From contig JADNRX010000118.1 in the NCBI GenBank assembly GCA_015501595.1, positions 1 to 64,000 of the forward strand: a stretch of DNA of 64,000 nt. The letters are read 5' to 3'. This document shows, in pieces, positions 21,120 through 34,018 of this stretch. The notes beneath the pieces are model-generated. The model did not search any database, was not told the origin of the DNA, and saw nothing but the letters and a program-made list of their open reading frames with translations. A program made the position numbers and the translations under genes. Position 1 is the stretch's first letter; every line of letters starts with the position of its first letter. This DNA comes from Hymenopellis radicata (taxonomy: Eukaryota > Basidiomycota > Agaricomycetes > Agaricales > Physalacriaceae).

Positions 21120-21379
21120 CTCGGGACGCACGCGCGCTTCGGCAGTTTGGGTCAAATGACATTACACACTGAGTGAAATACGTGCAGTGAATCAGTAAAG
21201 AGGCAAGCCAAGGCCCAACGGGATGCAGGCACTTTGGAAAGTTGCGCCAAATAACAGTACATGCTGAGTAACAAGCCACGTGAGAAACGTGCGCTGAATT
21301 GAAAACATGGGAACACATTTATTCGCTGACCTAGCGATCGAGAATCTCTGCCCTTGTAAAAAAAAAAAACCTTAAAGGT

Positions 21380-21612
21380 TTGTGAACTTTAATTCAATTT
21401 GTTGGTCACGGGTCATAGAGAATCCGAAATCGACGAAAAGTCACAAGAGTCACAGTAAAAATTGAGAAAAAGTTCTCGACGGGGCCCCCGCCAGCCTCCT
21501 GCCGCAGCTCCGCCATGGCGGCAATTACCATATATGGTAATTCGACGAAACTATAATTTCGTCAGACTGGTCACAAGTCACATAGCCCGACGAATTGAAT
21601 GAAAGTCTACAG
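21380..21612. mobile_element. Family B MITE, left end degraded
   Basis: The right end GAATGAAAGTCTACAG and the interior (CGGGGCCCCCGCCAGCC, ACCATATATGGTAATTCG) match 25230-25452. The left end has changed from the expected CTGTAGAC to TTGTGAAC and follows an A-run. TA lies at 21613-21614 on the right only. Confidence 0.72.
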
Positions 21613-21922
21613 TAGGAGTAGGTGTGAATAGGCCAATGCAGGCTGTAGGGAACGTAATAGGGAAGATGGCCGCTGTATCAAAAGACAGACTCGTAGGAAT
21701 TTATGACTATGTTATAGTCTCCGGTACACCGCCAATGGTCGGTCACCCAGAGTCAACCTGACGATTACATGCAGTTAGGGTGAAAATCTCACACGTCACC
21801 AGGATGACCGTCACCCGTCAGAAATGTTATGGAGCCAATGGATCCATGCTGAGCACAGGTTACCTGGCTACTACCTGGACAATGAGTCTGGCTTTCAGCT
21901 ATGTAGACACATGTTGTCAGTA

Positions 21923-22071
21923 CTGTCCTATTTCGACCGTAAGTTCACGTCACAGGTCACAAGGCCTCTGAATTTCCTTATCGGACACCGGAAAACACCT
22001 CTGATCACTTATCAGGCGTGGGAAGGTCAAAAAATTTAAAATTTTGTAAACTTACGGTCGAAATACTACAG
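21923..22071. mobile_element. Short TA-flanked MITE (family A, 149 bp)
   Basis: Starts CTGTCCTATTTCGACCG and ends CGGTCGAAATACTACAG, flanked by TA at 21921-21922 and 22072-22073. It is an internally deleted version of the 250-bp elements. Confidence 0.8.
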
Positions 22072-22150
22072 TATATACCTCAAATATTATTGAATCAAAT
22101 ATTATCACACATGAAGATGTCAAAACATATTAATTTAGCTACTACAGCTA

Positions 22151-22392
22151 CTGTACCATTCCGACCGTAGGTTCGCAGCGTGTGACGCGTTATGCCGTGA
22201 ACTTACACGGAACAAGTTCGTTTTCAGGCACATGGCCCGATTTGGCAGTCCCGCCTGTGGCGGGCCCGAAAAATTGCCGTTTTGAGCGATTTGACCCTGA
22301 AATCTAGCCCCGTTACGCGTTATCCTAAGCCGTAAGTTAGGTTCGCACAGCCGCGTGACGTGTTATGCGAATATCCGGTCGGAACGGTACAG
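22151..22392. mobile_element. TA-flanked MITE (family A)
   Basis: 242 bp from CTGTACCATTCCGACCG to CGGTCGGAACGGTACAG, TA on both sides (22149-22150, 22393-22394). Its interior (GTGACGCGTTATGC, CAAGTTCGTTTTCAGGCAC) is close to the element at 735-987. Confidence 0.85.
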
Positions 22393-22609
22393 TATTCCTG
22401 AAAACTTCATCTTATACAGATACAAGAAAATGCAGATGCATTGGTAGACAATACAAATTATAATGGAAAATAGAATGGCGGACTAGCCATCATCAACATC
22501 AACATCATACATCTGAGTGCCGTTGTTGATTTTGTGCTCATTGTCAGGCACATCGTCGTGCTCAGTGTCATGCTCAGTGTTGTGCTTGTCATCGTGGATA
22601 GTATTGCTG

Positions 22610-23040
22610 TGGGTCGTTGTCGTGGCTGTCGTCGTGGGTCATAGTTGTGGTCATTGTCATTGTCATCACTTCTTGCGGTGCTCGTGTTCGCGGTGGCTCC
22701 ATGTTTGTGGTGGCGCGGTGTGCTCGTGTTTGTAGTGGCACGGCATACTCGTATTTGCGGTGTGCTCATGTTCGTGGTGTGCTCATGTTCGTGGTGTGCT
22801 CATGTTCGTGGTGTGCTCATGTTTGCGGTGTATGCTCGTGTTCGCAGTATGCTCGTCATTGTCGTGACTTCTTGCAGCGCTCGTGTTCGCGGTGGCTCGG
22901 TGTGCTTGTATTCGTAGTGGCGCGGCGTGTTTGTGGTGGCGCAGCATGCTCATATTCGTGGTATGCTCGTATTCACAGTGGTGCGGTGTGCTCGTGTTTG
23001 TAGTGGTGCGGCATGCTCGTGTTCATGGTCATCGTTGTCT
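22610..23040. repeat. Minisatellite of GTG/CTC-rich units
   Basis: An imperfect tandem array. The core at about 22755-22820 repeats an 18-bp unit (GTGTGCTCATGTTCGTGG) at least four times, surrounded by decayed relatives up to 23040. It gives long ORFs in several frames, which is usual for such repeats; none is believable. Confidence 0.7.
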
Positions 23041-23394
23041 TTTGCAGTTAGTTAGGTTCCTCAGCATTCGTGGCAGGCGCCAGTCCTCATCCTCGGTGGT
23101 GCTGGTGCTTGAATGTGGCATGGTCTTAGTGTCGTCCTTGATGTAGCGAGGCGCGACAGTGTCGGAGAAGGTGGAAGAAGGTTAAGAGGGATGATTGCAG
23201 AACTTGCCAAATCCGGAATTTTGGTGGCACGCGCATGGACCATGTGATCGGAGTGTACTTGCATGTAACTTGAAAGTCTGATTTAGAGCGGGGTGCTTTC
23301 TACCATTCAGATTATCATTTCCTACACTTTTCTCAGATATAATAATAATTAATCACTCTTACAAATAAACAAATCTACAGCAGATCCACCCCAG

Positions 23395-24776
23395 TAGTGT
23401 TTTCAATGGCGCGACTTGAGTGACGGCTTTGATCAAGCTGAGCCGATTTAAGCTGCGCCGAGCCAATATGTCGGCTTGCCTTTTGAAACAGCTCGGCTTC
23501 GGCTTGAAGTAACTTAAGCTGTGGCTTGAGATCATATTTTTCTTTCTTTACATTTGACCTGTACCTGCTCATTTTGTTCTCAGTACATATATACAATAAA
23601 GTAATAACTAATCTACATGTTTTTCATGCCATCAGCCGTGCGAAAATGCAGTGCACAGAGGTGGTGGGAAAAGCTGTCACCTTAGTCACATCCGTTCCTA
23701 GCCGTGACATTGTCACGAATTTCCCTCTGGTACATGTTTACAGCTTCTTAACCGGCTCCTTGAGCTTAAACTTCCATCACGTCGATCTAGTCTCGTTTCA
23801 GGCCTCTTTCCGAGCGCTTGAAGACTTTGACCCATTCCCGAGACCAGAAGCGCTGATTACCGCCTACAATCCCGTCTCGAGACCCGTTGCCATGCAACGC
23901 TGACCCACTATCCAAACGACGACAACGTTGTCTCCAGTACAAGCGCGGACTGCGCAAACCAAGCATGAGATGCCACTGATGGGTTCGGGCTGTTTGTCGA
24001 GAAGGTAGCGTCGGGATTGCGCTGGATGGGTCTCATGCCGATCGAATGTCGTTGGCGGGTGTTTGTTACATTGAGCTAGGCTCTGCAGTCTTATGCATTG
24101 AGCCAGGCTCTGCTATCATGTCTCGTTGCATCGAGCAAGACTCTGCAGTCTACCCATGCTTTGCGCTGGCGACGGTAAAAAAATCCTAGATGCTCCGCGT
24201 CGTCCCGCCGCATAGCGGCTTGATATTGGCTGGAATTGCAGGGCATGGTAGCTTTCCCGTTCGAGAGTTTTCCCACAATCGAGTTTCCTCGCAGAGGTTT
24301 TTACATATAGTGGTTTCTCTTCAATAGGTTTTGACGCACCCATGCCGCGACGCCCGAAAAAGCGGGGCTCGGTTTTGGTTTTTGTATACTATTCACTCTA
24401 CCTTTCTGAAGTCGAGACGTCCTACCCTGAGGGGAGTGCTCGGAATCGTCTAGGGAGGTAGTAGTTCGGTACCGTAGCGTATATAGACGTAGTACGGACC
24501 CTGCGGTGTTCTATATAGGGCTAGACACAGGTTAAAATATATCTATCTATCTATCAAACATGAACTGGTGTTTTTGGTAGATAGTTTTAGTCCATTTCCA
24601 GTGATAAGAGGCCTACCGAACCTCAGACGAAGGCCAACAGATAGGAATTGCATGAAAGCTATTAAGTCGTGGCTTCAAGCCGAAGCCATGATGACATAAC
24701 GGCTTTGGCGTGGGAACGGCTCGGCTTTTCCCCAAGTCAGGCCGAAGCCGAGCCAAGTCAGCCATTGAAAACACTA
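23395..24776. mobile_element. 1.38-kb hAT-like non-autonomous element
   Basis: Termini TAGTGTTTTCAATGGC and GCCATTGAAAACACTA, with perfect 8-bp duplications CACCCCAG at 23387-23394 and 24777-24784. Subterminal regions are rich in GGCTTCGGC/AGCCGA words, a different subterminal motif from the ACTCG families. An ORF at 23526-23903 has no recognisable domain; a (CTAT)n stretch lies near 24545. No transposase. Confidence 0.9.
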
Positions 24777-25044
24777 CACCCCAGGTACAAATGAAGCAAT
24801 AAAATGAACTTGCTGGAATTGATGGATTTGAGCTAGGTGGAGCTTACAATTTCTCCACCTCGCCACCAGGTTTGCATAAACAATCTGGTGATTGCCTGAC
24901 TGCCAGCCGTCCATCAGAACCGGCGGCAGGATTCGATCACCTGCCTAATCCGGCTGACTTCCGCCTACCAGCACTTTGGCGGTGTACGATGAGCCGTATC
25001 GCATCACGCACATCCATCAGAGCCGCTGCGGGAAGTACGGTGTA

Positions 25045-25512
25045 CTGTAGTGTTTCAATCATAACTCATGGCCTGTGACCCGTTATGGTATGAAGTTACA
25101 GTGAACAGCTTCATAGACCCTTAAATTGTCTTATTTAGACAGTTCTGCCATAGATGGAACCTAAAATTTCCTTATTTGGAGGCTCATGCCTGGCCAAAGT
25201 GGTCCGTGACCCATTATGGTGTATATATACTGTAGACTTTAATTCAATTCATGGGCAGGCGACCCAAAATCAAGGAAAAGTCACAGCGGTCACAGCGAAA
25301 ATCCCAAAAAAATCATCAGCGGGGCCCCCGCCAGCCTCCCGACGCTGCTCCGCCACGGCGGGAATTACCATATATGGTAATTCGTCGAAACCATAATTTC
25401 GTCGGACCGGTCACAGGTCACATAGTCCGACGAATTGAATGAAAGTCTACAGTAGCTTCACTTCAAAGACCCCCATGACCCGTTATGTGAATTTGCGGTT
25501 GAAACACTACAG
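25045..25512. mobile_element. Family A MITE containing a nested family B MITE
   Basis: Outer ends are CTGTAGTGTTTCAATCAT and GGTTGAAACACTACAG with TA on both sides (25043-25044, 25513-25514). The right end lies about 90 bp beyond the splice donor that follows the surviving exon of the dehydrogenase pseudogene at 25604, in what would have been its intron or next exon. Confidence 0.85.
25230..25452. mobile_element. Nested family B MITE
   Basis: 223 bp, from CTGTAGACTTTAATTCAATTC to GAATTGAATGAAAGTCTACAG, TA at 25228-25229 and 25453-25454. It sits inside the family A element above, proving the order of insertion. Confidence 0.87.
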
Positions 25513-25603
25513 TATTGCTGGAACCTGCTGTTTAGGGATTGAGTGAATCTATCCTTTGCATAAGAGTCGTTACATCAATTAGGTGGAAAAAAATGGGACT
25601 TAC

Positions 25604-25863
25604 ACTCTATCACCTTTCTCGAAGCCTTCTATGCCTTCGCCGAGTTTCTCAATCACGCCGGCAATATCATGCCCGAGGACCTGAGGATACTCATCGATCA
25701 GGAAATCATGTTCGACTTTCAACTAGTCTATGGGATTGAGAGCAACAGCCATGATCTTGATGAGAACGTTGCCTGGATCAGGAGAGGGCACAGTGCGCCG
25801 AGAAAGCTCAAAGGGTGCTCGAAGGGAAGGGACGATGAGGGCGTTTTGCTGATGAGAAGACAT
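25604..25863 (-). pseudogene. Medium-chain dehydrogenase/reductase first exon, broken
   Basis: From the ATG at 25863 the minus strand reads like the N-terminus of a zinc-type alcohol dehydrogenase / quinone reductase: a strand with VPSPDPGNVLIKIMAVALNP, then YPQVLGHDIAGVIEKLGEG (the GHD/GxxxxxG landmark of the GroES-like domain), then FEKGDRV and a splice donor GTAAGT. A TAG stop at 25723-25725 follows ALNPID, where the family usually has Trp, and the second exon is not found: the MITE at 25045-25512 follows. The gene is dead in this form. Confidence 0.7.
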
Positions 25864-26269
25864 GAGTGCGTGATGGGCTGCGACACAATCCCACACCTTT
25901 CAAGTACCCTCATATTCAATCCCCTGGGACTTGACGCGTCAGCTCGCGGCACACGGATGAGCACTTGAAAATGGAGGTGTTCTAAAGATATCACCCTCTC
26001 CGGTTAGCCGGCAAACGCTACTCCTTTGCGGAAGGCCTTGAGGATTTCTCTGTGTTATGCTTTATTGCCCGAGCATAAGTACTTGAATACTTCATTCGTT
26101 TCCGTAGGCATCCGATATTGCATTCGTCCTTGACTCATAAGTAGTATCGTTGACATGCACGCGTCACTTCCCAGCGATAACAATCTTCTGATTCACTTCC
26201 CAGATAAGTGTTCGACAAATAACACTTGATCGATTCAACTTGATGCCAACATCAAGAATACGTGTTCCA

Positions 26270-27690
<1,421 letters not shown>

Positions 27691-28161
27691 GGGCTACTTG
27701 GAGGAGGAGATGAGGGACCTAAGCAACAAGTGCGGTTACATAAATGAAGCTCAAAACTTGACTCACTTCGTCCTTGTTCTCACGATTGTATGACTCGAGA
27801 CGGTCCTGTGACGTTGCCTCTAAATGTATGCTCTTAGTGGCCATCCCTCGGTATGAACTAAGAGTCAAGCAGAGTGGATCGCAATCTGAATCTGTGGAGG
27901 CTAGATTTAATGAGCTGTTCCACTGTAATCAAACCGACTCACTTAGAGCGAACAACAATGCTGCTTCGGACATCTAATCATCCGGCCCACAAAAGCGAGA
28001 GGTCGTTAACATAAAAAATAGTCCTGAACCTCGTCGTAAGGAACGTGTAGACGTGCACTAGTCGATAACATCCCTAAACTATGTGGCAACGTGTCCGTAT
28101 GTATATATCACCCCCCATTATTATTTTCCACAAATCTATACAGTATCAAAAAAAGAGCCCG
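27691..28161. other. Intergenic region
   Basis: No gene or repeat that I can support; it separates the decayed lysine gene from the first intact gene. Confidence 0.5.
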
Positions 28162-29950
28162 TCATGTCGAAAACACTCCAATGATCTTGAAAGCCGGTAC
28201 ACCCTGCCCTTCCTCACCAAGCAACTGACATTCGACGTAATGTGATCCCCGAGCGACAAATTGGTCAATGATTTCTAATCTAAAGAAATCCTTCAGAAAG
28301 ACGATCATACATGGGGGAAGAACTAACCTTGCTGTCGGCTCGCCAATGTTTGCAGCATTCTCCAACACCTTTGCACCAGCATAGTTGTCGTCTACCCAAC
28401 ACTCTACAGCGCTTCCCTCGCCGACCTCGCTGGCGGGCTCCTGCAGATAATACACCCCAATGTCACCCGCACCAACCTGTAATGGTATCCGCAGCTTACT
28501 CAAAGGCAGAGTCGAATACCAATAATGGTCCCGCGAGCTAGCAGTGCCTTTTGGATGGTTTGCTAACCAACCAGATCCATAAAAGAGACTAGGAGGGAGA
28601 GGATTGATCAGATCGTTTGCACTGACACAGAACGGATCTATTTCCTCAAAGGGGCGGTCGCTCTTTGGACGTGTGTTGATGCGACCTGGAGGGACATGCA
28701 GCGGGGGAACATACGCGTTGGACGTGGGCGGGAGCTCGGGTTTTATGCGGTTTCCTTCAGCGTCAATCTCGTCCCTCTTATCATCGTCCGTTCCTGGCTC
28801 TGGCACGCCCTTGCGTAAACCGACGCCTCCAAATAGCCCATGCGGTTCTGCACCACCGCCACCGTCATGGCGGTGGGGAACGGTATCGTAGGAAGCGCCT
28901 GAGACAACATCCCATGCGGCGCATATTTGAGTCTGAAAGTAGGAAATGAGGACGTCGGCGAGAAGTTCGTGACCGAGAGGACTAGCGAGGACCGGATCCG
29001 TGTAGTACTTGTTGACACTATCCGGGTCGCTCATGTAGTCCGCATACAAGGCCGACTTTGTGCTAATGTGTGCCACGTCGTAAAACTGTGCCACGACATT
29101 ATGCCAATGGTCTGGTCCCGCGAAGCCATGGCTCTGATGAACCTGAGGGGAAAAGTGGCCTAGCAGAATGACGGCAGGCTGGTCTGGGCGAATGAGGAGA
29201 GAGCGTATCAAGACTTCAAAGTGGTCCATCATTTCGTGAGAGGGATCATCGTCCGAGTCGAGTTCAACGATGACGAGATCTGTCATGTCGGGAACGTGAT
29301 GCATGCTGCAATAACCGTAATAGGCTGAATTTGAGCGTCTCATTGCGCCGTTTGTGAGCTCGGAGGCGGGATGTGGGAAGACTGAATTCCACCATTGGAA
29401 GAATCGCGATGGGTAGCAGCGCGGCGAGACAGGATCGTCTCCAGCGCCGTGGCACGCAGACACTGGGCAAAAAGTATTGAGCAAGGCGCGAAAGCGAGCA
29501 AGGATGTTGACACTTACCTGAGCCGCCGAGAACGCTAATCGTTACTGGCTGGCCCGCCAACGCCCTATTTATCACTCTGTTAACGCGAGAGCTACTGCCA
29601 AGGTGGAGTCTGCTCTGAGACAGCGTCAACGCGCCATACTTTGCGCCGACAGCATCGCCTGGGCCATATACGGGACAAAAGTCGAATGGATTAGGCTCTG
29701 TGTCGGTGTTATTGAGATAGTTCTTGGACTTGAGGTTCGCAGTCGAGTAGGGCGTGTATGTCTGTGTCTCCGGTATAATGTAGTGGGTAATGGAGACGAC
29801 TGCGACGAATAGGAAAAGAATGAGCCAGATGCGAGTTTTGACACCGAGATGGCGTTGGTTGAGTCGCGAGGCTGATTTTTCGTCAGACATCGAGCTGCGC
29901 GGCGACGACGGCGGGGGAGATATGTGAGCCAGGCCCTTTCGTCGCTGCAT
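28162..29950 (-). CDS. Membrane-anchored SGNH-hydrolase-fold protein
   Basis: Two exons are clear: 29518-29950 (or from the ATG at 29890) and 28162-29462, separated by a 55-bp intron; together they give 577 aa (557 from 29890). A further 48-bp GT-AG segment near 28291 keeps the frame either way. An N-terminal transmembrane segment (IWLILFLFVAVVSITHYII) makes it a type II membrane protein, probably Golgi. The SGNH signature is present: VTISVLGGSVSACHGAGDD carries the nucleophile Ser, and DPVLASPLGHELLADVL looks like the C-terminal catalytic Asp-x-x-His region. Its divergent neighbour is a CAP59-type mannosyltransferase, so a role in secreted glycan modification (for example de-acylation) is plausible but inferred. 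Confidence 0.82.
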
Positions 29951-30052
29951 ACGACGGCGCCGACAAAGAGGGAGCGAAAGGAAAGTGACAGGAGCCCTTC
30001 AAGGTGATAGTAAGGTCCAAATAAGGAAAAGCTTTGCCCTCTCCCACCAACC
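29951..30052. promoter_or_regulatory. Short divergent promoter between SGNH and GT69 genes
   Basis: Only 102 bp separate the two start codons (162 bp if the SGNH gene starts at 29890). Both genes must share this space for their promoters, which suggests co-regulation. No defined motif is claimed. Confidence 0.6.
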
Positions 30053-31641
30053 ATGAACAAGGCCGCTAAACAGCCTGGCCTCGGCAACCAGCTCAGACGC
30101 ATTCCAGTTCCAATTGCTCTCGCCATTGGTATCTTTATTGGTATAATTCTGTCCAGAATAATACCTTGGACTAGCTTTACTGTGTGTACTCTGTTCATGT
30201 CCATGCATTTTTCTCATTTGTCTCACAGCCATCGACCCCAGTATGGCGTAGTGGCCATGTCCCAGCTAAATCTCGCCTGCATACGCGCACGCCGGTGCAG
30301 CAGCCGACATTGGACCAGCGTCTTCGCGTCCTTGACCTCCTAACGTCTCTCAGTCCACATTATACAAAAGAGTGTACACGAAGTGCTCAGCCACTCTATG
30401 CCCAGCAGGCCCTCGAACGCTATGCACCCCTCATCGGCCACAAGACTCCTTCACGCAGTTCATGGCTCGAGACCCTCGGTCTGGGAGACGAGCAACCGCT
30501 CCGCCGCGACGTCATGTCCAGCGAGCACAAATACTTTTTCGCTATCAATCTCTACAACTCCTTTGATGTCATCCCAGACCTCTTTGCCACCCTCTTCCGC
30601 GTCGCTGCCATCCTTGGCTATCACAACGTATTTGTCTCCATATACGAGAATGGCTCAACGGACCAGACCAAAGCGCTGCTCCGCATATTTGACGCGCTTA
30701 CTCGCTCCACCGGCATGCGCATAACAATCCGCACGTCTATGCGTACTCGTGGAGCGTTCAACCATCGCATAGAGTATCTCGCCGAAGTCCGTAACGCAGC
30801 CTTTGTTCCGCTCCACGAACTACGCGAGGCAGAGAACGAGTATTTCGACACCATCATCTTCATGAACGATATCCTTCCCTGTGTCGATGATCTTCTCGAG
30901 CTCATATGGCAGTCGCGCCGCAACAACGCCGGTATCACTTGCGCCGCCGACTACATGTACCACGACGAGAACGGGTCTCCAGTGTTTTACGACAACTGGG
31001 TCGCCCGCGATATCAACGGCACCGCTCTGGAGAACGCTCCTTTCGAGAGCATCTTTCATCATCCAGATAGCTCTGATCGTTTCCAGCGTCATCTACCCAT
31101 ACAGGTTCAGAGTTGTTGGAACGGTGTCGCCATCTTGGATCCAGCGCCCTTTTATTCCCCTCCTCACGTCCGTTTCCGTATGGCCCACATTATGGAGGGC
31201 GAATGTTCTGCCAGTGAATGTTCGCTGATTTGCAACGACTATTGGGAAGCAGGCTATGGGCGGATTTTGATGGTGCCGAGAGTGAAGCTAGCGTACGATT
31301 CGAAAGTGTTTGACATTATCCACCCGACGCGACGGAATCTCACTGCGATCCGTGGCTACGTGCGCATCGGTGGCCTGCCAGATAACCCGCATACAGACCC
31401 TCAGGATCGTTCGTGGTTTGGACCTCACGACAGGTTGTTTACGGAAGAGGAGAGCGAACCGTTGAATTTCGTTGCTGGACCTGATAACGGTTGGTTTTGT
31501 TAAACATTTTCTTGGTATAACTGACTGATTATCCCCATAGTATGGTGTTGGGGATGGGACGGTGCTGGAGATTTGGAAGGACCGGATGTTGATCCTATAT
31601 GGGAGCCTATGCCAAACAGGTCGAGGCTTCCGACGCGATAG
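30053..31641 (+). CDS. CAP59/CMT1-type alpha-1,3-mannosyltransferase (GT69)
   Basis: Exons 30053-30181, 30229-31498 and 31541-31641 give 499 aa in frame. An N-terminal transmembrane anchor (VPIALAIGIFIGIILS) predicts a type II Golgi enzyme. GT69 landmarks: KYFFAINLYNSFDVIPDL, VFVSIYENGSTDQTKALL, YLAEVRNAAFVPL, FMNDILPCVDDLLELI, AADYMYHDENGSPVFYDNW, and the C-terminal WCWGWDGAGDLEGPDVDPIW, reached only by splicing the third exon. Family knowledge: CMT1/CAP59 act in capsule or wall mannan synthesis in Cryptococcus; here the product is probably a wall or secreted glycan. The stop codon seen at 31501 without splicing is an intron artefact. Confidence 0.92.
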
Positions 31642-31789
31642 TGGTGCGACATGATAGAAGTATGGTACTGTAACAGCTGTAATACGGACAGGCAGGATAA
31701 TTAGTTTATTTGTTGGCAACCTTGGGAGAGTTGACTGCCCAATCGGGAAGCGAGTAAACTTTGTTATTAACGTCCACGGCCGACGTCGA

Positions 31790-32926
31790 ATGAGCATGCA
31801 ACGATGGGCTGCTCATAGACGAATCGTGCTGCCTCTATTCTCGCCATGGCAATGCCGCTCACACAGCGTGCAGACGCAAAAAATTGAGGTTACCATCCCG
31901 CCGCCGCCAATAATACTGTCGCGACGACCATCACCACCGCCAGCACATCTCATTCTCGCGCCGGAGCTCTCTACGCTGCGCGAAAACCTGATAAACCTAC
32001 TTGGCTCTGCGCACCCGAGCCTGCAGGATCTCGCGCGGCACTACTTTGCGGACACCCGAGCCTCGTGCGCGCCTCCGCCATTCTGCTTTTTGCGCGGGCG
32101 ACGAACGCGTCGGGGCCGGGGTGGGAGCAGGCCGTGCGGGCCGCGCGGCGCGAGGACGGGCGCGAGCTCGACCAGCCGCTGACGCGCGCGGACGTGCTGC
32201 CGTACTGGAACCCCAACATGCCCGACCACGCAGAGTCCTTTGACGACGTCTTTGCGCTGCGCACGCCCACTGCCACTGCTACACCAAAGCAGCGCAGCAG
32301 CAGCACGTCCATATCCTCGCTCCTCCCTGCACAGCTCCGCCTCGCGCAGATCATCGAGATGATCCACACCGCCTCGATCCTGCACGACCAGGTCGCCGTC
32401 TCGCCCGCCGACTCGTCCAACAAGCTGTCCATCCTCGGCGGCGACTTTCTCCTCGGCCGCGCGTCTGCCGCGCTGTCCCGCCTCGGCTCGAATCACGTCG
32501 TAGAGCTCATCGGCAGCGTCATATCCAACCTCTCCGAGGGACGCGTAGTCATGTCGTCGTCGTGGGACGAGTATCTCAAAAACGCCTATCTCAAGACGGG
32601 CAGCCTCATGGCCAAGGGCACGCGCTCTGCTGTGCTTTTAGCGGGGGGACGCAGCCGATGCAGGATATGGCATTTGCATTTGGGCGGAACCTAGGGATGG
32701 CGATGCAGGTGCGTTCTATTTTTTTTTTCAATGGTACGTACTAATGTGTGAACAATAGCTTGCAGAGTACGCTGCGGAAGGAGGAGCCCCACGGTGCTGG
32801 GACGTTGCACACGCGTATTCACAGCGTGCGACTGAGATTCTCAGGTTTTTACCGGACAACGATACCCGCGACGCGTTAGAGTTGGTCGTTGATGGTATAG
32901 TAGACAGACAACGGACAACAACATAG
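31790..32926 (+). CDS. Polyprenyl diphosphate synthase subunit 2-like (PDSS2/Dlp1-like), two frame breaks
   Basis: Exon 1 (31790-32708), a 50-bp intron and exon 2 (32759-32926). The N-terminus (MSMQRWAAHRRIVLPLF) looks mitochondrial. Trans-prenyltransferase features: MIHTASILHDQV, NKLSILGGDFLLGRASAALSRL, YLKTGSLMAKGTRSAVLL, MQDMAFAFGRNLGMAMQ. The first aspartate-rich motif (DDxxD) is absent in frame, replaced by LHDQVAVS, as in the non-catalytic PDSS2/Dlp1 subunit of the ubiquinone side-chain synthase. Two single-base losses occur, near 32055 and in a G6 run at 32643-32648. Adding both back gives 1089 coding bases, exactly 362 codons plus stop, so these may be assembly errors. It is convergent with the mitochondrial IF-3 gene. 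Confidence 0.8.
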
Positions 32927-33062
32927 AGAGTAATAATTGGCAACTCGAACTTGACCGCACTACTTATTTAGTTACTTAGCCTACTATGTACAGGATGTAT
33001 ATAGACGGAATGCTGATGCTGTTGTTCAGTCGAGGCTTTTTAGAGGCAACTATATTGAGCAA

Positions 33063-34018
33063 TCATTCAACGTTAGCCTTTTTCTCCAAAAAGACCACAG
33101 CAATGCCTCTATGCGCAATCATATCTGTCTCTCTGTAGCGACGCGCCACATCGCCCAGCTCCGACATAACCTCATCTATCCTCGCCAACATATCAGCCTG
33201 CTTGGGGGCGCTTTTCCCTTCTGCTCCGCGCCTTTTTCCATAGAGAACACCAAGTCGACTTTGGCGCCCCTTTCCAGCTCCTTCCTGACGCCGCGCAGCT
33301 TGTGTCCCAGGTCGCCTGCAGCGATATTCCAGCCCATCTGGAACTCCTTCTTGCCCTTTGCCTCGCCCTTCTTGTTCTCCCGCTCCTCCTGCCTTGCCTG
33401 GCGCTCCACGGCGCGGTCAATGAGCGCGACGATGGGCTTGGGCCTGGTCGTGATCAGCTCGAGCTTGACCTTTTTCGTGTCAATCGTCTCGAGGTACTCC
33501 TTCACATTAATCTCCTCGAGCGGTTGGCCGGGGATCCTGAGCCACGCCGTCTCATACACGATCCTGTCGTTCTCCGGCCTGAACGCGCCCGGCTTCGTCT
33601 CGTCCGGGTAGATGTCCTTGTCCACGAGGATGACGACGGGCTCGGGGGAGACGCGGACGAGCGCGAGCTTGTACTTGTCGCGGTCGAGCTGCGCGAGGTA
33701 CTGCTTGACGTGGATCTCGTGCCCGGTGGTCTGCGCCTGGCGCACGGTGACGTTGAAGATGTTGGGCGGCTTGGGCGCGGGCGTGCCGGGCACGCGCGGC
33801 GGCGGCGTCCAGGGGTCCGGGACGACGAGCGTGGCGCGCGCGAAGGGGATCTTTTCGTCCTCGAAGCGCTGCGTGTCGAGGCGGGGCGGGGTCGCGTGCA
33901 GGTGGCGCCGGGGAGGGGAGGAGCGTGAGGGACCGGCCTTCGGAAACGAGAGTGGACGCTGTAGTGTTGGGACGGACCGTCGGACGAGGGACGCTAGAAG
34001 TCCGGTGGTCATTGCCAT
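33063..34018 (-). CDS. Mitochondrial translation initiation factor IF-3-like
   Basis: IF-3 keeps ribosomal subunits apart and helps start-codon choice in mitochondria. The N-terminus is Arg/Ser-rich (LLASLVRRSVPTLQRPLS), fitting a mitochondrial presequence. The IF-3 N-domain spans about residues 80-160, and the C-domain ends KEFQMGWNIAAGDLGHKLRG, typical of fungal homologues. The open frame stops at 33176. One base lost from a G5 run at 33204-33208 would explain this: with six, the frame continues through DMLARIDEVMSELGDVARRY and FLEKKANVE to a stop at 33063, 318 aa. Single exon, GC-rich. Its 3' end faces that of the PDSS2-like gene, 136 bp away. Confidence 0.83.

Noticed and set aside
22610..23040. 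CRISPR-like spaced repeats
   Set aside because: Units are directly adjacent and degenerate, with no unique spacers, in a eukaryotic genome; it is a minisatellite.
31501..31503. Stop codon of the GT69 gene at this place
   Set aside because: Splicing at 31499-31540 restores the conserved C-terminus ending at 31641.
33302..33928. 208-aa ORF on the plus strand across IF-3
   Set aside because: Antisense shadow in GC-rich DNA; the minus strand encodes the recognisable IF-3.
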